64,000 nt of DNA from Scilla litardierei (GCA_030789695.1 CM061142.1:160334391-160398390), one strand, 5' to 3'; shown: positions 44,718 through 56,221, counted from the first letter of the stretch. Numbers and translations: made by a program. The notes: generated by a model from the sequence alone, not told the origin.

Positions 44718-46924
44718 TCAAGTCTCTGCTGCTTCTTCTACCTCTTCTTCTTCAGAGTCTTCAGACAGGTCGGTCTGATATTGGGTTCTCGATTCAGCCC
44801 TGAACCAATCCTTCGCACAAACCGACGCTTCTACTATATCTGGCTTCAGCCGTGACCTCTTGCTGCTAAGAACACGACTACCTGCACTAAAAGCAGACTC
44901 CGAAGCAATAGTGGATATGGGTACGGCTAACAAATCACAAGCCATCATGGAAAGAATTGGATAACTATTCTTATACTGTTTCCACCATGACAGAACATCA
45001 AAACCCTCATTATTCAAGTCTTCTTCAGAAAATAAATAAGAACTTGACAAATACCTAGACAGTTCATTAGCTATGTCTGATGTTTTTTGCTTCTTCTTGC
45101 ACATAATAAGGCGGACTCTGCTTGGAGCACTTGAAGATGCTTGAACATTAGATGTTTGTGTAGAACTACCATATCGTGTCTCATATACAGTAAAAAGTGA
45201 TCTTAAGCTATTCTTAAAACTAGCTTTGTGTTGTTCTGCTTCATCTTGAAGGTTCATGTTTTCGTAATAGGTATCTAAGAAGTCAAGTACTACATCCTCT
45301 TTAAACCGGGGATCTAAAACCTTCGCTATAGAGTATAGCAACGGAACAGGATTCCAATACTTACGGAGTTTAATCTCCATCTGTTCTATCATTGCCTTAA
45401 GGTCTGGAGTCCTAATGGTGTCATTATCTCTATGTTTTTGTATGACTTCAGAGATCACCGCTAATTGGTCTAAGCCTAGAACTGAAGTAGAGTAATACAT
45501 AACAGAAAACTTGTTTGTTGTCAAGTAGAAAATTTCAAAAAATTCATAAAGTTCATCAATAATAAGCCACTCATAATCACTAATTTCATAATCACTATCA
45601 TTTGCAAGGTATGCACTTGCAAACTCAATAAGTTGGGTTCTATTTTGTCTAATACAACGTATCATTATATACGTTGAATTCCACCTATGGGGGACACTAA
45701 ATTTAAATGCCCTATAAGGCAGTTGGTTACTACGACAAAACTGCTTATATTCTCTCTTTTTTTTAAACTAGTTGTAATTAAAAGCATAAGGTTTCTAGGT
45801 TTTTCCAGATAAACAGAAGTAAGTTTTAGCCCATCCTGAACTACTAAGTTTAAAACATGGCATGCACAACGTTGATGAAAAATTAAACCATCTAGATCTG
45901 GGTTCCATTGACGTTGCAAAAAAGAAATGGCTAAAGTATTATTCGAAGCATTATCAAAAGTAATTGATACAATTTGTTTCTCAATATCATAATCATGACA
46001 AATATTTTGCAAAGTTCTACCAATGTGTGCACCCTTGTGTGCATGCTCTAACACCTTAAAACCTATAATTCTTTTCTGAATGATATAATCATCGTCTGTA
46101 AAATGGGCCGTAAGACACAGGTATGATGAACCCCATTTTGTAGTCCATATGTCAGAAGTTAAAGAAATTCTAGATTCTAAATTAAGAAAAATCTGATACA
46201 ATTTTGCATGTCCATCATGAAACATATTCATACAATCTTTTCTAAGGGTGTGCCTAGATAATTTTCTAAATGCAGGGTTAAATGCATTTTGCTGTAATCG
46301 CTCAAAGTCTGGGCTTTCTGCATAATTTAGAGGTTGTTCTCTGCATAACACAAATCTCGCCATCTCTTTTCTCATATTTTCAACAGAATACGAGAAAGGA
46401 GTAAGAGAGGAAGATGATGAAGAAAAGTTTAATGTTGCTTGTCTAGCATCTTTTTTAACATGCGATTTCATGTGTCTTAGCAGATGCGAAGTGCCGGCAG
46501 TATGTGCGGCAGCAAAACTAGTTCTACATATCTTACAGAATGCACGAATTTGTTTGATGCCATTACTGTCTTTTACCATTTCACGTGAAAAGTGCTCCCA
46601 AACACCGGACTTTTGTCCTTTCTTTTGGGTTTATGTAGAAGGTGCAGCATGTGAAGCAGGGGTAGATGTTTGTGCCGGTGAACTTGTGTACGTGTGAGCA
46701 GCATGCGAGAAAGGTGAATGTGCAGGTGGTGGCATGACGGGGCTAAGATTATTACTAGCCCCAAAGTTATCTGGTTCTTGTGTTTCAATATTTGCTATAT
46801 CAGGATTAAAACCAGCCCCTACGTTACCACGTAGTAAATCAGCATAATATTCATAATCGGCAGTATTAGTATCATCATCTATATTAAAATTCATATTTAT
46901 CTTCCTAGACAGCGGTCTTGACAT
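44718..46924 (-). pseudogene. hAT transposase (RICESLEEPER/DAYSLEEPER-like), one stop and one frameshift
   Basis: The reading starts at the ATG at 46924 with an acidic, then Pro/Thr/Ala-rich N-terminus. A TAA at 46631-46633 interrupts it; the same frame then continues into a BED zinc finger (VWEHF, CKICRTSFAAAHTAGTS, HLLRHMKSH). The RNase H-like catalytic region follows (ISLTSDIWTTKWG, ITFDNASNN). Near 45758-45768 an indel in a T8 run shifts the frame. The final 315 residues (44718-45665) contain RCIRQNRTQLIEFA, a KLRKYWNPVPLLY block and the hAT dimerisation domain (WWKQYKNSYPILSMMACDLL, SAFSAGSRVL). The family is clear; the enzyme would cut and paste the element but is broken in this copy. 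Confidence 0.92.
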
Positions 46925-47314
46925 TATGCTAATCTAAACTTTATACTACAGAAACCTGTTTGAGCCTTTGAGGATGACCCGAGTTGTAGAGACCGGACGC
47001 AGCGAATTTGAGTAGCGAATTGGAGTAGCGAGAGCTGCGAGACGGTTGACGATAGTCGCGAGATTGACGACTGTAGAGACGGTAGTAGCGAGAGTTGTAG
47101 AACACCGGGTAGAGCCGTAGAGAGGTGTTTAGAGAATTAGAGTTTAGAGATTTTGTGAGGGAAGAGATGAGTGTAGAGATTTTGTGAGAGAAGAAGAGAT
47201 GTGGAGGTGGGGTTTTTATAGAAGAAATTTGGATTAAAAAAATTAAAAAAAATGTGGCCGTTGCCAAACGGGCAAATTTTTGCCCGTTTGGCAACGGCTC
47301 CAAAAGAGCCGTTG

Positions 47315-47480
47315 CTTTGCCCGGCCCCGGGCCGGGCCGGGCCCGGTCCCGGGCCGGGGGGGACCCAGCCCGGCCCTGGGGCCGGGCCCGGGCCGCAGCC
47401 CGGCCCGGGTTTAGGAACCCGGGCCCGGGCCGGGCCGGAACCCGGGCCGGGCCGCCGGGCCTGGCGGGCCCCGGGCCCAA
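47315..47480. repeat. Right subterminal GGGCCCGG array of the hAT element
   Basis: About 165 bp of GGGCC/GGCCC/CCCGG words, mirroring the left array. Confidence 0.8.
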
Positions 47481-47492
47481 TTTACACCATGA

Positions 47493-47500
47493 TCTATAGG
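47493..47500. repeat. 8-bp target site duplication TCTATAGG (right) of the hAT element
   Basis: Identical to 43960-43967. Confidence 0.88.
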
Positions 47501-48238
47501 TGAGCCACTGACTTATAGCGTCTGGGCCAATAATGGAGCTTTATTGTCAACATTAATGGAGCCGTAATTACCAGATTAATGGACATGAAGTCAGGACATA
47601 ATTATTGGATTAATGGTGATGAAGGCATGTCATGAGTGTTGTAACAGGATGTCTGTCACAGCAAATGTAATACCAATGAGGTATCCCTAAACAACAACTC
47701 CGGATATACCAACCGCAGTTATGATTTCTAGTTATCTGCCTTCTTTGTTTCCGCTGTCTGTTATGGTCAAAACACATCAAACTATTGTATGTCATACTTT
47801 GTTGCAAAGATAGTTCATTATGTAGCCATGTGAACTCATGATATTCTGAAAAGTCAAGAACTGAGAAGAATCTCTTACCAAAATGCATCGTACCAAGCCA
47901 TTGAATACTGACTCATTCGGAGCAATAAAACGAAAATGATTAGTATCATGAGCACAAATATACATGGAGAGAGCGTAGAACATTCATTTTAGAGAAAAAT
48001 GTGTGTTTCATAGGACATGGACGTTGTTGCAACTTTCGTCTTACAACATCGACCTATAACATTCCATATAGCCCCGAGTCGGCTAAATACAGATAACCAT
48101 GACATTTGGAGACTGTTCATGATGCCATGGATTAGAAGCACAAGGTGCAATTTGAAAGACACAAAATTTAATATATATTTATATTACCAGTATCAAAGCA
48201 ACAAAAAAAGATCATGGATTTACCTGTCCAACTACATT
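47501..48238. other. Unassigned sequence between the hAT element and the CACTA end
   Basis: About 740 bp. Two overlapping minus frames (47792-47983 and 47610-47888) have fairly normal amino-acid composition, with a GTAAGAG donor-like site near 47875-47881. They could be exon debris of a host or captured gene, but I recognise no domain. No other feature seen. Confidence 0.35.
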
Positions 48239-48255
48239 CACTACAACAAAATTGG
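48239..48255 (+). repeat. CACTA-type terminal inverted repeat, left end
   Basis: CACTACAACAAAATTGG, the characteristic start of plant En/Spm elements. Subterminal GTTGTAAT/ATTACAAC words follow. No matching right end or transposase was found, so this is a non-autonomous or truncated copy. Confidence 0.6.
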
Positions 48256-49225
48256 TTGTTGACAACTTCTAAAAAAGTTTGTAGGAGGGGTCAGACAATT
48301 TTTTAACAAATGTTGTAATATGCGAAATTGTAATAGGGTCGGCACCTTCGACCACTTTTTCTGCATGTTGTAAGCAAAAGTTGTAATAGATAAATACTAC
48401 AACCAGAGGATAAACACTCTTTGGTTCGAATAAAAATAATTAGAGACTTCATGCTTTCTACTAATTGGCCTCGGTATGTTCAGCAACTAATATGTCATGA
48501 TCATGACATGGGTCCAGTTTGGTTTTTTTCCTCATGCTTTTAATTATAGCATATCGGGGTGAGCATCTGATTGAGAAAAGAAAAACGTCTAAAGAAAAAT
48601 ATATCGTAGGTTAAGCTTAAATTCTCACACAAGTCATTGTTAAATAGAGAATTGTTTGATCATAAGTAAACGTTGTGATATCTAATTAGAGTTTTTAAAC
48701 TGTCATGGTTAATTTAGTCTACCTAAAATGTTTAGTTACTAAACACGCTTCTCCCATTCCCTTAAATGTAAAGGATTAATTAATTCTTGGCAAGTCCCAA
48801 TGATTATATTTTTAATCTTTGTTTTTTTGCAAATTAACAATGTAATCAGCGTCAGTTTCTCATTCATATCTTCGTTAATATGTGAACGATTTCTTGGGAA
48901 AATTTGCTACTTATTTAAAGTAATTCGGTTTGAATCTTCGTAACTTATTTTCGTTCTCATGCAATTAAAACGTGTTTTCGTCTTCGGCTTTCTTATTCGA
49001 TCTCGCACACATATGTTGCATTGGGCCTGAGCAATGAATTTCATATCTACTTTGTTGTTCACTCTGTTATCTCAAATATACTTAAACACAATGAAAAAAT
49101 AACTCCTTTATCTCTTAACTCGTCGACTTGAACATCATCACATCTATGTATTTTACAAGTGCAGTTTGTATACCTTCTTGCAACGCCGCCCCGCCCCCCG
49201 GTCATCTAATCCTAGTTCCGCCCCT
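48256..49225. other. AT-rich interior after the CACTA end
   Basis: About 970 bp. Some GTTGTAA/TTACAAC words at 48300-48420, then unremarkable AT-rich sequence. No coding frame or RNA gene recognised. Confidence 0.5.
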
Positions 49226-49641
49226 GATTACAACTTTTTTGAAACGTTGTGTAAACTTCTATTAAAACGTTTAGAAAAATTTGTGTATTAAGATATTACA
49301 ACTTTTAATAAACTTTGTGTAAACTTCTATCACAACGTTTAATAAACGTTGTGTAAACTTTTATTACACCATTTATAAAAGGTTGTGTAAAGCAATATTA
49401 CAACTTTTTTTAAAAGTTGTGTAAACTACTATTACAACTTTTATAAAAAGTTGTGTAAAGAGATAATACAACTTTTAATAAACGTTGTGGAAACTATTAT
49501 TACAACGTTTATAAAAAGGTTGTATAAATCAATATTATAAGTTTCTTTAAAAGTTGTATAAACTGCTATTACAGCTTTTATAAAAGGTTGTGAAAAGTTC
49601 CATTACAACTGGTTTAAATAGTTGTTTAAAAACTCTACTAC
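49226..49641. repeat. 34-bp tandem array with palindromic core (about 12 units)
   Basis: Units such as ACAACTTTTAATAAACTTTG followed by TGTAAACTTCTATC repeat every 34 bp. Each has a near-palindromic core ACAACTTTT...AAAAGTTGT. Unit starts are near 49228, 49262, 49296 and every 34 bp to about 49608. The array continues after element E at 56342-56373. It resembles CACTA subterminal repeats. Confidence 0.85.
49637..49641. repeat. Target site duplication ACTAC (left) of element E
   Basis: Identical to 56342-56346. Confidence 0.9.
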
Positions 49642-49761
49642 TGTTGTGAAGGGAATTTAGGGAGAAATAGGTGTAAGGGGTTAAGAGCCCCCTACCCGTG
49701 TATTTATAACTTTCAATAGTGGGTTGGATACCCAATTGGCCCAATGAGCCTATTCATAACA
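49642..49761 (-). repeat. Element E left LTR (120 bp)
   Basis: Differs from the right LTR at one position (CTACCCGTG here, CTACCAGTG there). Followed by the polypurine tract (sense GGATAAGGGGAAG). Confidence 0.93.
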
Positions 49762-50071
49762 CTTCCCCTTATCCAATCAACATTGAAATAAGAGGTGGAT
49801 TCTTCAGGATCCGAGTTAGGGTAACTGTCTTGTTAAAGAAAGAACAGTTAACCCATAACTTCCCTTGTTTTGGGGATGTGTCTAGGGGTGGATACTTCAG
49901 GATCCAGAGTCAACGAGGTTGCCTCGTCAAAATCTTGACTACGGAAAACCCAGTGGGAAAAAACCTGTAACCAAGGGAAAAGAGTACAACTCTACAGTTG
50001 ACTCCCCCTTATCTGACCAAGCTTCAGGCTTGCAGATTTCCTCTGAATCTATACATCAGTCTCCTATGTAT
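49762..50071 (-). other. Element E 3' region with duplicated polypurine tract and conserved copia 3' motif
   Basis: Sense GATAAGGGGGAGTCAAC (about 49999-50015) is an internal copy of the tract beside the LTR. Between them lie CTTCAGGATCC repeats and the sense motif TTTTTCCCACTGGGTTTTCC, which I recall as conserved at the 3' end of many plant copia elements. Confidence 0.65.
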
Positions 50072-53000
50072 CTATGAGTTCATAGTTCTCTCATCCTGAC
50101 CCAGTTTACATTTACTCACTCTCCTCATCCCAATCCCATATACAAGTTTCTCAAAGATACTAGTAGGCAGGGATTTGGTAAGCAAATCCGCCAAGTTATT
50201 ACATGATTGGATCTTCTGTACCTCAATCTTCTTTTGCTTCTGAAGGTCGTGCGTCCAGAAGAACTTGGGGGAGATATGCTTCGTCTTGTCACCTTTGATG
50301 TAGCTGTCCTGTAGCTGGGCTATACATGCTGCATTGTCTTCATAGAGTGTAGTGGGTGCAAGAACGCCGGTCGTCAGGCCGGTGGAGGTGAGTATGTGCT
50401 GGATCACCGAGCGTAGCCAAAAGCATTCCTTGCTTGCTTCAAAGATCGCAAGTAGCTCTGAGTGGGTGGATGAGACGGTCGTCATGGTCTGCTTCACAGA
50501 TCTCCAGGATATGGCAGTGTCGCCATATGTGAACATGTATCCGGTCTGAGACTTCTCTGTATGAGGATCGGACCTGTAACCTGCGTCAACATAACCAACT
50601 AAACCAGTTGATGCCCCTTTCCTGTAGAATAGACCTAAGTCTATGGACCCTTGGAGGTAGCGCAGAAGATGCTTAACTCCGGCCCAGTACCGCTGTGTAG
50701 GTGCAGCACTATATCTGGCTAGTAAGTTTACTGCAAACGCTATGTCGGGGCGAGTGCAGTTAGCCAGGTAAAGGAGTGCACCGATAGCACTTAAATAAGG
50801 CACTTCGGGGCCTAGTACTTCCTCCCCCTCTTCCAGCGGCCGGAAGGGGTCTTTGTGTACATCCAATGATCTGACGACCATCGGAGTGCTGAGGGGGTGG
50901 CACTTATCCATCTGAAACTTTTTCAATAAGTTTGATGTGTAAGTTGACTGGTGTAACAGGATCCCATCTTTAAGATGCTCTATCTGAAGGCCTAAACAGA
51001 ATTTTGATTTTCCGAGGTCTTTCATCTCGAAAGTTTCTGTCAGGCTTCTAGAAATCTTTGCGATCTCTTCAGGAGATCCGATGAGGTTTAAATCGTCTAC
51101 ATAGACGGCTATAATTACAAATCCTGTTGCCTTTGCTCTTATAAAGATGCAAGGACAGACTGGGTCGTTTTTAAATCCTTGCTGTGCAAGGAAGTCGCTC
51201 AGTCTGTTATACCACATCCTTCCAGATTGTTTTAGACCATATAATGATCTTTGCAGTTTCACTGAGTAGATGTCACGTTCTCTCTCTTTTAGTGCTGCAG
51301 GCAAAGAATAACCGTCAGGCAATCTCATATAGATGTCTCGGTCTAGGTTGACATATAGGTATGCAGTAACCACGTCCATGAGTTGCATATCTAAACCCTC
51401 TTGTGTTGTTATGCCAATGAGGAATCGGAAGGTGATCGCGTCCATGACCGGGGAGTATGTGGCTTCAAAATCCACCCCAGGACGTTGGGTAAAACCCTGC
51501 GCTACAAGCCTTGCTTTGTAGCATACGATCTCATTCTGTTCATTTCGTTTTCTAACAAATACCCATTTATAACCCACAGGTTTTACACCTTTTGGTGTCT
51601 GGACTATTGGTCCGAAGACCTTGCGTTTGGTGAGTGAATCCAACTCCACTCCTATTGCCGCTTTCCACTTTGGCCAATCATCTCTGCTTTGACATTCTGT
51701 CAGAGAGCGTGGTTCAATATCATCGTCGCACTACGCGACGTTGATGGCAATATTACACGCAAATGTGTCATCTATTGTTGTGCTTTTTCTGTCCCAATAC
51801 TCCCCAGTTCGTACATAGTGTATCGATACTTCATTTTCTCCCGGTTTTTCCTCTTCATGAGAGTTTGGGAGAGATGGGGTAGCAGGGCTTAAATTAGCAT
51901 CCTGTGGTGGTATTTGTTTACCATTGACAAGGGTCCTACTCTTTCGAGGAACTTGGTCCTTGGATCCCGGTGGTCGTCCTCTCTTTTTGAGAGGTCCAAC
52001 CATTTCTGCTGCAGGCGGATTGCATCCATTTTGCGGTATGTTAATCCTAGCTGGAGTGTTAGCAGCATGGACGTGTGATTTGACAATCTTCTGGTTGTCA
52101 GTAAATTTGTCCGGCAAGAGATGGACAGTGTTTTGGATGTGGAGAATCTTCAGGACCTCCTCCTCACACTAGCTTGTTGGCGGATCAAAGTGACATAAAG
52201 TTTTTGTATCCCAAGTGATACTTTCTGAAGCTTCGGGCTTCTTTGTCTGTGAGCCTAGTCTTGGGAACGATGTCTCATCGAATTCACAGTCTTCTAGACG
52301 TGCCTTAAAGACGTCCCCCGTAAGGGGTTCTAGGAATCTAATTATGGAGGGGGTGTCAAACCCAACATAAATGCCTAGGCGACGTTGTGGACCCATCTTT
52401 GTCCTTTGTGGTGGTGCTATGGGGACGTATACTGCACAACCAAATATTCTCAAATGTGAGACAATTGGTGGGGCTCCAAGTGCTAGTTGCATTGGAGAAA
52501 ATGACTGACCTCCAGAGGGTCTTAATTTTATTAAAGATGCAGCATGCAGAATTGCATGACCCCACGCATTCACTGGCATCTGGGATTGAAGTAATAATGG
52601 ACAAGCGATCCATTGCAGTCTCTTAATTAGAGATTCTGCTAACCCATTTTGGGTGTGAACATGCGCTACAGGATGTTCGACTTCAATTCCCTGAGCTTGG
52701 CAATAGTCTACAAAGACTTGTGACGTAAACTCCCCCGCATTGTCCAGACGAAGTTTCTTAATCTGGTGGTCGGGGAAGTGGGCCCGTAACTTTATTATCT
52801 GAGCTAAAAGCTTAGATAGTGCTAGGTTACGGGTGGACAGTAGGCACACATATGACCACTTAGTTGATGCGTCTATCAGGACCATAAAGTACCTGAACGG
52901 ACCACTTGATGGGTGAATCGGCCCACAAATGTCTCCGTGGATTCTTTCCAGAAAGCTGGGAGACTCCACATCCACTTTCAGTGGAGAGGGTCTCGTGATC

Positions 53001-53605
53001 AGTTTACCCTTGTAACAGGGTGGACATGTGAATTTGCCTTTTTGAAGAATCTTCAGGTTCTTCAGGTCAATGCCCCTGGAGTTCTTTATGATGCGGTACA
53101 TCATAACCGAACCAGGGTGTCCCAGTCGACTGTGCCAGAGTTGGAATTCTGGTGTTTGGGGGCACTGCAGGTGCTCCACCATGGATGTTTCTGGAGTTTG
53201 TATACTTGTTTGGTAGAGTCCCGAGGGGAGTCCCTTGAAACGTTCCACAATGGTTTTTGAACCATTTGTAAGAGCCGTTACAAGCAAGTATTCCCTTTTA
53301 TCTTCCTCGACCGTCTCTAAGTGATATCCGTTTAAACGGATGTCTTTAAAACTTAGGAGGTTTCGGATGGATTTAGGGGAGTATAACGCATTTTTAAGTG
53401 TTATTTGTGTGTTGCCGGGGAGCAATATAATTGCTTCCCCTGATCCTTCGATTATGTTTGCTGGTCCTGAGATTGTTCTCAGTGAGCCAGAATAGCTACT
53501 TACGCTCGTGAAGTAGTCTATGTTTTGAAGGATCGAGTGCGTCGATGCACTGTCCACTAGGCAGATAATTTCCATATCTAAAAAAGGGGAAAGACATTCA
53601 AGCAA
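50072..53605 (-). pseudogene. Element E Pol: protease, integrase, RT, RNase H, interrupted by two TAG codons
   Basis: A single frame runs from about 53605 to 50072, broken only by TAG at 52169-52171 and TAG at 51731-51733. Order: protease (VDSASTHSIL), pre-integrase (LWHSRLGHPGSVMMYRII, CPPCYKGKL), integrase core (HGDICGPIHPSSGPFRYFMV, KLRLDNAGEFTS, VAHVHTQNGLAESLIKRLQ), then RT (YKARLVAQGFTQRPGVDF, SLYGLKQSGRMWYNRLSDFL, catalytic YVDDL) and RNase H (GYVDAGYRSDPHTEKSQTGY, YEDNAACIAQL). All catalytic motifs look present. Both stops could come from CAG by C-to-T deamination. The first ATG-like start is unclear because gag and pol are separated. Confidence 0.93.
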
Positions 53606-53739
53606 TAAATGAAGAGAAAAGATCTACTTTCATAAAGGTAAATGCTCAAAAAAAAATATTGTTCTGACATGGAAATAAAAACTAGATACGCTGCATAAAA
53701 TAGAAGATACATTGCTAGTTGCATAAAAGTGTTCCAGAT
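53606..53739 (-). other. Gag-pol gap of element E with intron-like features
   Basis: Gag ends at 53740 and pol reading begins at about 53605 in another frame. In element sense the gap is T-rich and ends in TGTCTTTCCCCTTTTTTAG just before the protease, like a 3' splice site. Element F has a similar gap. Confidence 0.45.
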
Positions 53740-54762
53740 CTAGAGAGTGTCATCTCCCATGAAATCTTCAGGAGTCCATGAGGTCTCTGCCAACGCTGCG
53801 CTCTCCATCAGGTTTGTCTCAGCTCGAGGCTTGAGGCTTGCCTGGTAGAGGTCCTGGAGGTGTTTTGCTGTGCGGCAGATTCTGGACCAGTGGCCCGTCA
53901 TCCCGCATTTTGAGCATTTGTCCTCCCAGTCTTTCTTGGGAGTGCCTCCTTTGTTGGGAATCCTCTTCTGCTTCTTGTCCACGAACTTCTGGTTCTGGGG
54001 AGGAGCTGGGTGAGTGGCCTTCTTCCGCTGCTTCTGTTCTTTCCATTTCTGGAATTTTGCCTTTTTGTCCGTCTTCTTCTTCTGGGAAGACTGGAAGTGG
54101 GCCTCTGCAGGAGGTGGCAATGGAGCGGAGCCAGGAGGGCGCAGGTTGTGGGTGGCAACCAACAGGTCTCTGTTCTGTTCATCCATAAGCAGGCATGAAA
54201 GAAGGTCAGAGTACTTTGTGAACTTCCTCTCTCGATATTGTTGCATAAGGATCATGTCCTTTTCGTGGAAAGACGTAAACGTCTTTTCCAGCAACATCTT
54301 CTCCGTCACTGGTTCACCACACAACTTCAGGCGTGAGGTGATGCGGAAGAGAGCTGAGTTGTACTCCGCTACGGATTTGAAATCCTGTATGCGGAGGTGA
54401 GTCCACTCGTACTGTGCACGGGGGAGTATGACATCCCTCTGATGTCTGTACCTCTCCTCGAGTGCATCCAACAGCTCGTAAGGGTCCTCTACAGTGAGGT
54501 ACTCGTCCTTTAAGGTCGAGTCTAAGTGTTTCCTGATATATATAATGGCTTTCGCCTTTAATATATCGGAAACTTCCTCTGTATGAGGTGCTTCCACTGA
54601 AGCCTCCTTGTTAGCTGGGGCAGTACTAGTTGTTGCCTTTTCAGTCTGTGTGAGACTGAAACCATGAGAGCGCAGATGGAACTTCAGGTCCAACTGCCAA
54701 CTCAGGTAGTTTGACCCATCAGCCTTCAGGACTGAGAAGTCTACATTTGCGAGTCTGGCCAT
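53740..54762 (-). CDS. gag: Element E Gag (340 aa, open)
   Basis: Start chosen at 54762, where MARLANVDFSVLKADGSNYL begins the copia gag domain; the matching ATG is conserved in element F at 62543. Copia gag motifs include YLSWQLDLKFHLRSHG, IYIRKHLDSTLKDEYL and LDALEERYRHQRDVILPRA. A Lys/Gln-rich basic stretch and a CCHC knuckle CSKCGMTGHWSRICR lie near the C-terminus. It would form the particle and bind RNA. The frame is intact, unlike pol. Confidence 0.9.
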   Translation of the reverse strand: MARLANVDFSVLKADGSNYLSWQLDLKFHLRSHGFSLTQTEKATTSTAPANKEASVEAPHTEEVSDILKAKAIIYIRKHLDSTLKDEYLTVEDPYELLDALEERYRHQRDVILPRAQYEWTHLRIQDFKSVAEYNSALFRITSRLKLCGEPVTEKMLLEKTFTSFHEKDMILMQQYRERKFTKYSDLLSCLLMDEQNRDLLVATHNLRPPGSAPLPPPAEAHFQSSQKKKTDKKAKFQKWKEQKQRKKATHPAPPQNQKFVDKKQKRIPNKGGTPKKDWEDKCSKCGMTGHWSRICRTAKHLQDLYQASLKPRAETNLMESAALAETSWTPEDFMGDDTL

Positions 54763-56221
54763 TTTATGATCTAGCATGTAAAGAAAAGTAGCATGTATCA
54801 TTAAGACTGAATAAAACAGACATCCACGCATGTAATGTAGTCATTTTCATGGCATGAATTTTAATTAGTGTGATTTTAACATACATGCTTTTTTCAGGTA
54901 ATGTGAATAATTAATTACTAAAAATTAACAATCACGCATGCTGTTAAGGGATTTCATTGTGACATTAAAACATGGTATTTAAGCTAATTAATCAACCACG
55001 CAGTTTAATGCATAAACAATGAAAACAGAAATAATGACCTTTAGGCTATGGGGATCAGCCAGCCGACACCGAAAAAATAAAAGAGTCCAGTCCGAAGTTA
55101 CATCAAAAATGCATGAAAATTAAAGTACAACTCGGGAACTTCAGAGAGAAGCCCCTATCTTCATTGTGCGAACGCCTTCAGCTTCTTCTTGGTGTCCTTC
55201 GGTCTTCTTTTTTACATATTCATCCTCACATACAAAATTTCTCTCAAAAAGGAAGAAAAATTGCAGGAATTTAAAACGGTGTCGGAAACCTGGCTGATCC
55301 CTAAAAACATAGCCTAATATTTGCACATCCACGCAGATAATATATTTGCGACATACAACCACGCAGATAATCAAAGACACATGCATTTAAAGTAATTAAA
55401 ATTGTGTGTGTCGTGCAAAAAACATTTTTTTTTGAAAAACTTTTTGCCTTTTTGATCCATAATTTACTGTTTTATTTTACCGCTTTAAACCCTTTCGAAA
55501 ATTTCTTTTTAAATATTTTGGGCTTTTTAGGGCCAAAAATAAATAAAATAATTTATGTGAATGGGCTAATTTTCTGGCCTTTTGGGCCATGAAAACAACC
55601 CATTAGGGTTAATATTTGGGCCTCCCCCGAAAAATAGCCCGTTAAGGTTAGGGTTTCGGGAAACCCTAGGGGGGCCCGCGGTGTGTCGCCGCGACGGCGG
55701 GCCGCGTAGGGCGCGGCCGCCGTGGCGGCGACGGGCCGCGGCTGCGGGCCGCGGCCGCCGCGGCCTGAGGCCGCGGAGGCAGTCCGCGGCCTGAGGCCGC
55801 GGCGTTCGTTCTCCGCCGGCGGCGCAAAGAGCGCGCCGCCGTTCCGCCCTACGGGCGTGTGGATTTTTATTTTTGGATCAAAGGCGGGGGGTAAAAATCG
55901 GATTTTTCAACAAATTTGATCACTAAAAACAAGTTTTTATTGTTTTAAACATGCAGATCTTATTAAAAATGTTGAATTTTACCGAGTTTATCAACTTTTT
56001 GATCCTAAAACATGCAGATCTAATGAGAAAAGCAAGTTTAGATCTAAAAAGTTTGGATTTTTACGTCTAGATTCGACGAGGAATCTAGGCGACGGTTGGT
56101 GAAGTATGCCCTTTTCGCTCCCCGTTGAGAAGATTACGATCTTCTTGAATCTGAGCTATTTGTGGATCTCCTTTTCCGCGAGCCGCCGTCTCCTCCAACG
56201 AGCGTGATCGTGCTGATAACG
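54763..56221 (-). other. Element E leader (about 1.46 kb) with GC-rich palindromes
   Basis: Non-coding. Homologous to the leader of F in the first 500 nt before gag. A GC-rich block at 55670-55850 carries two copies of CCGCGGCCTGAGGCCGCGG (55758-55776, 55784-55802) and other GC palindromes. The right end has the sense sequence CGTTATCAGCACGATCACG next to the LTR, the primer-binding position in this type of copia element. Confidence 0.75.

Larger units (their letters stand above)
43968..47492 (-). mobile_element. hAT DNA transposon, 3525 bp, transposase broken
   Basis: Ends begin TCAAGGTGTTTTTTTGGCCC on the left and TCATGGTGTAAATTGGGCCC on the right (15 of 20 matching), flanked by TCTATAGG duplications. 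GC-rich GGGCCGG arrays lie just inside both ends (about 43985-44205 and 47315-47480). The single gene runs 46924-44718 on the minus strand. One in-frame stop and one frameshift make it non-autonomous unless another copy supplies transposase. Confidence 0.9.

Noticed and set aside
49190..49225. CCGCCCCCCGGTCATCTAATCCTAG-like stretch as a possible element end
   Set aside because: Resembles phrases at some plant transposon ends, but no partner end or duplication was found.
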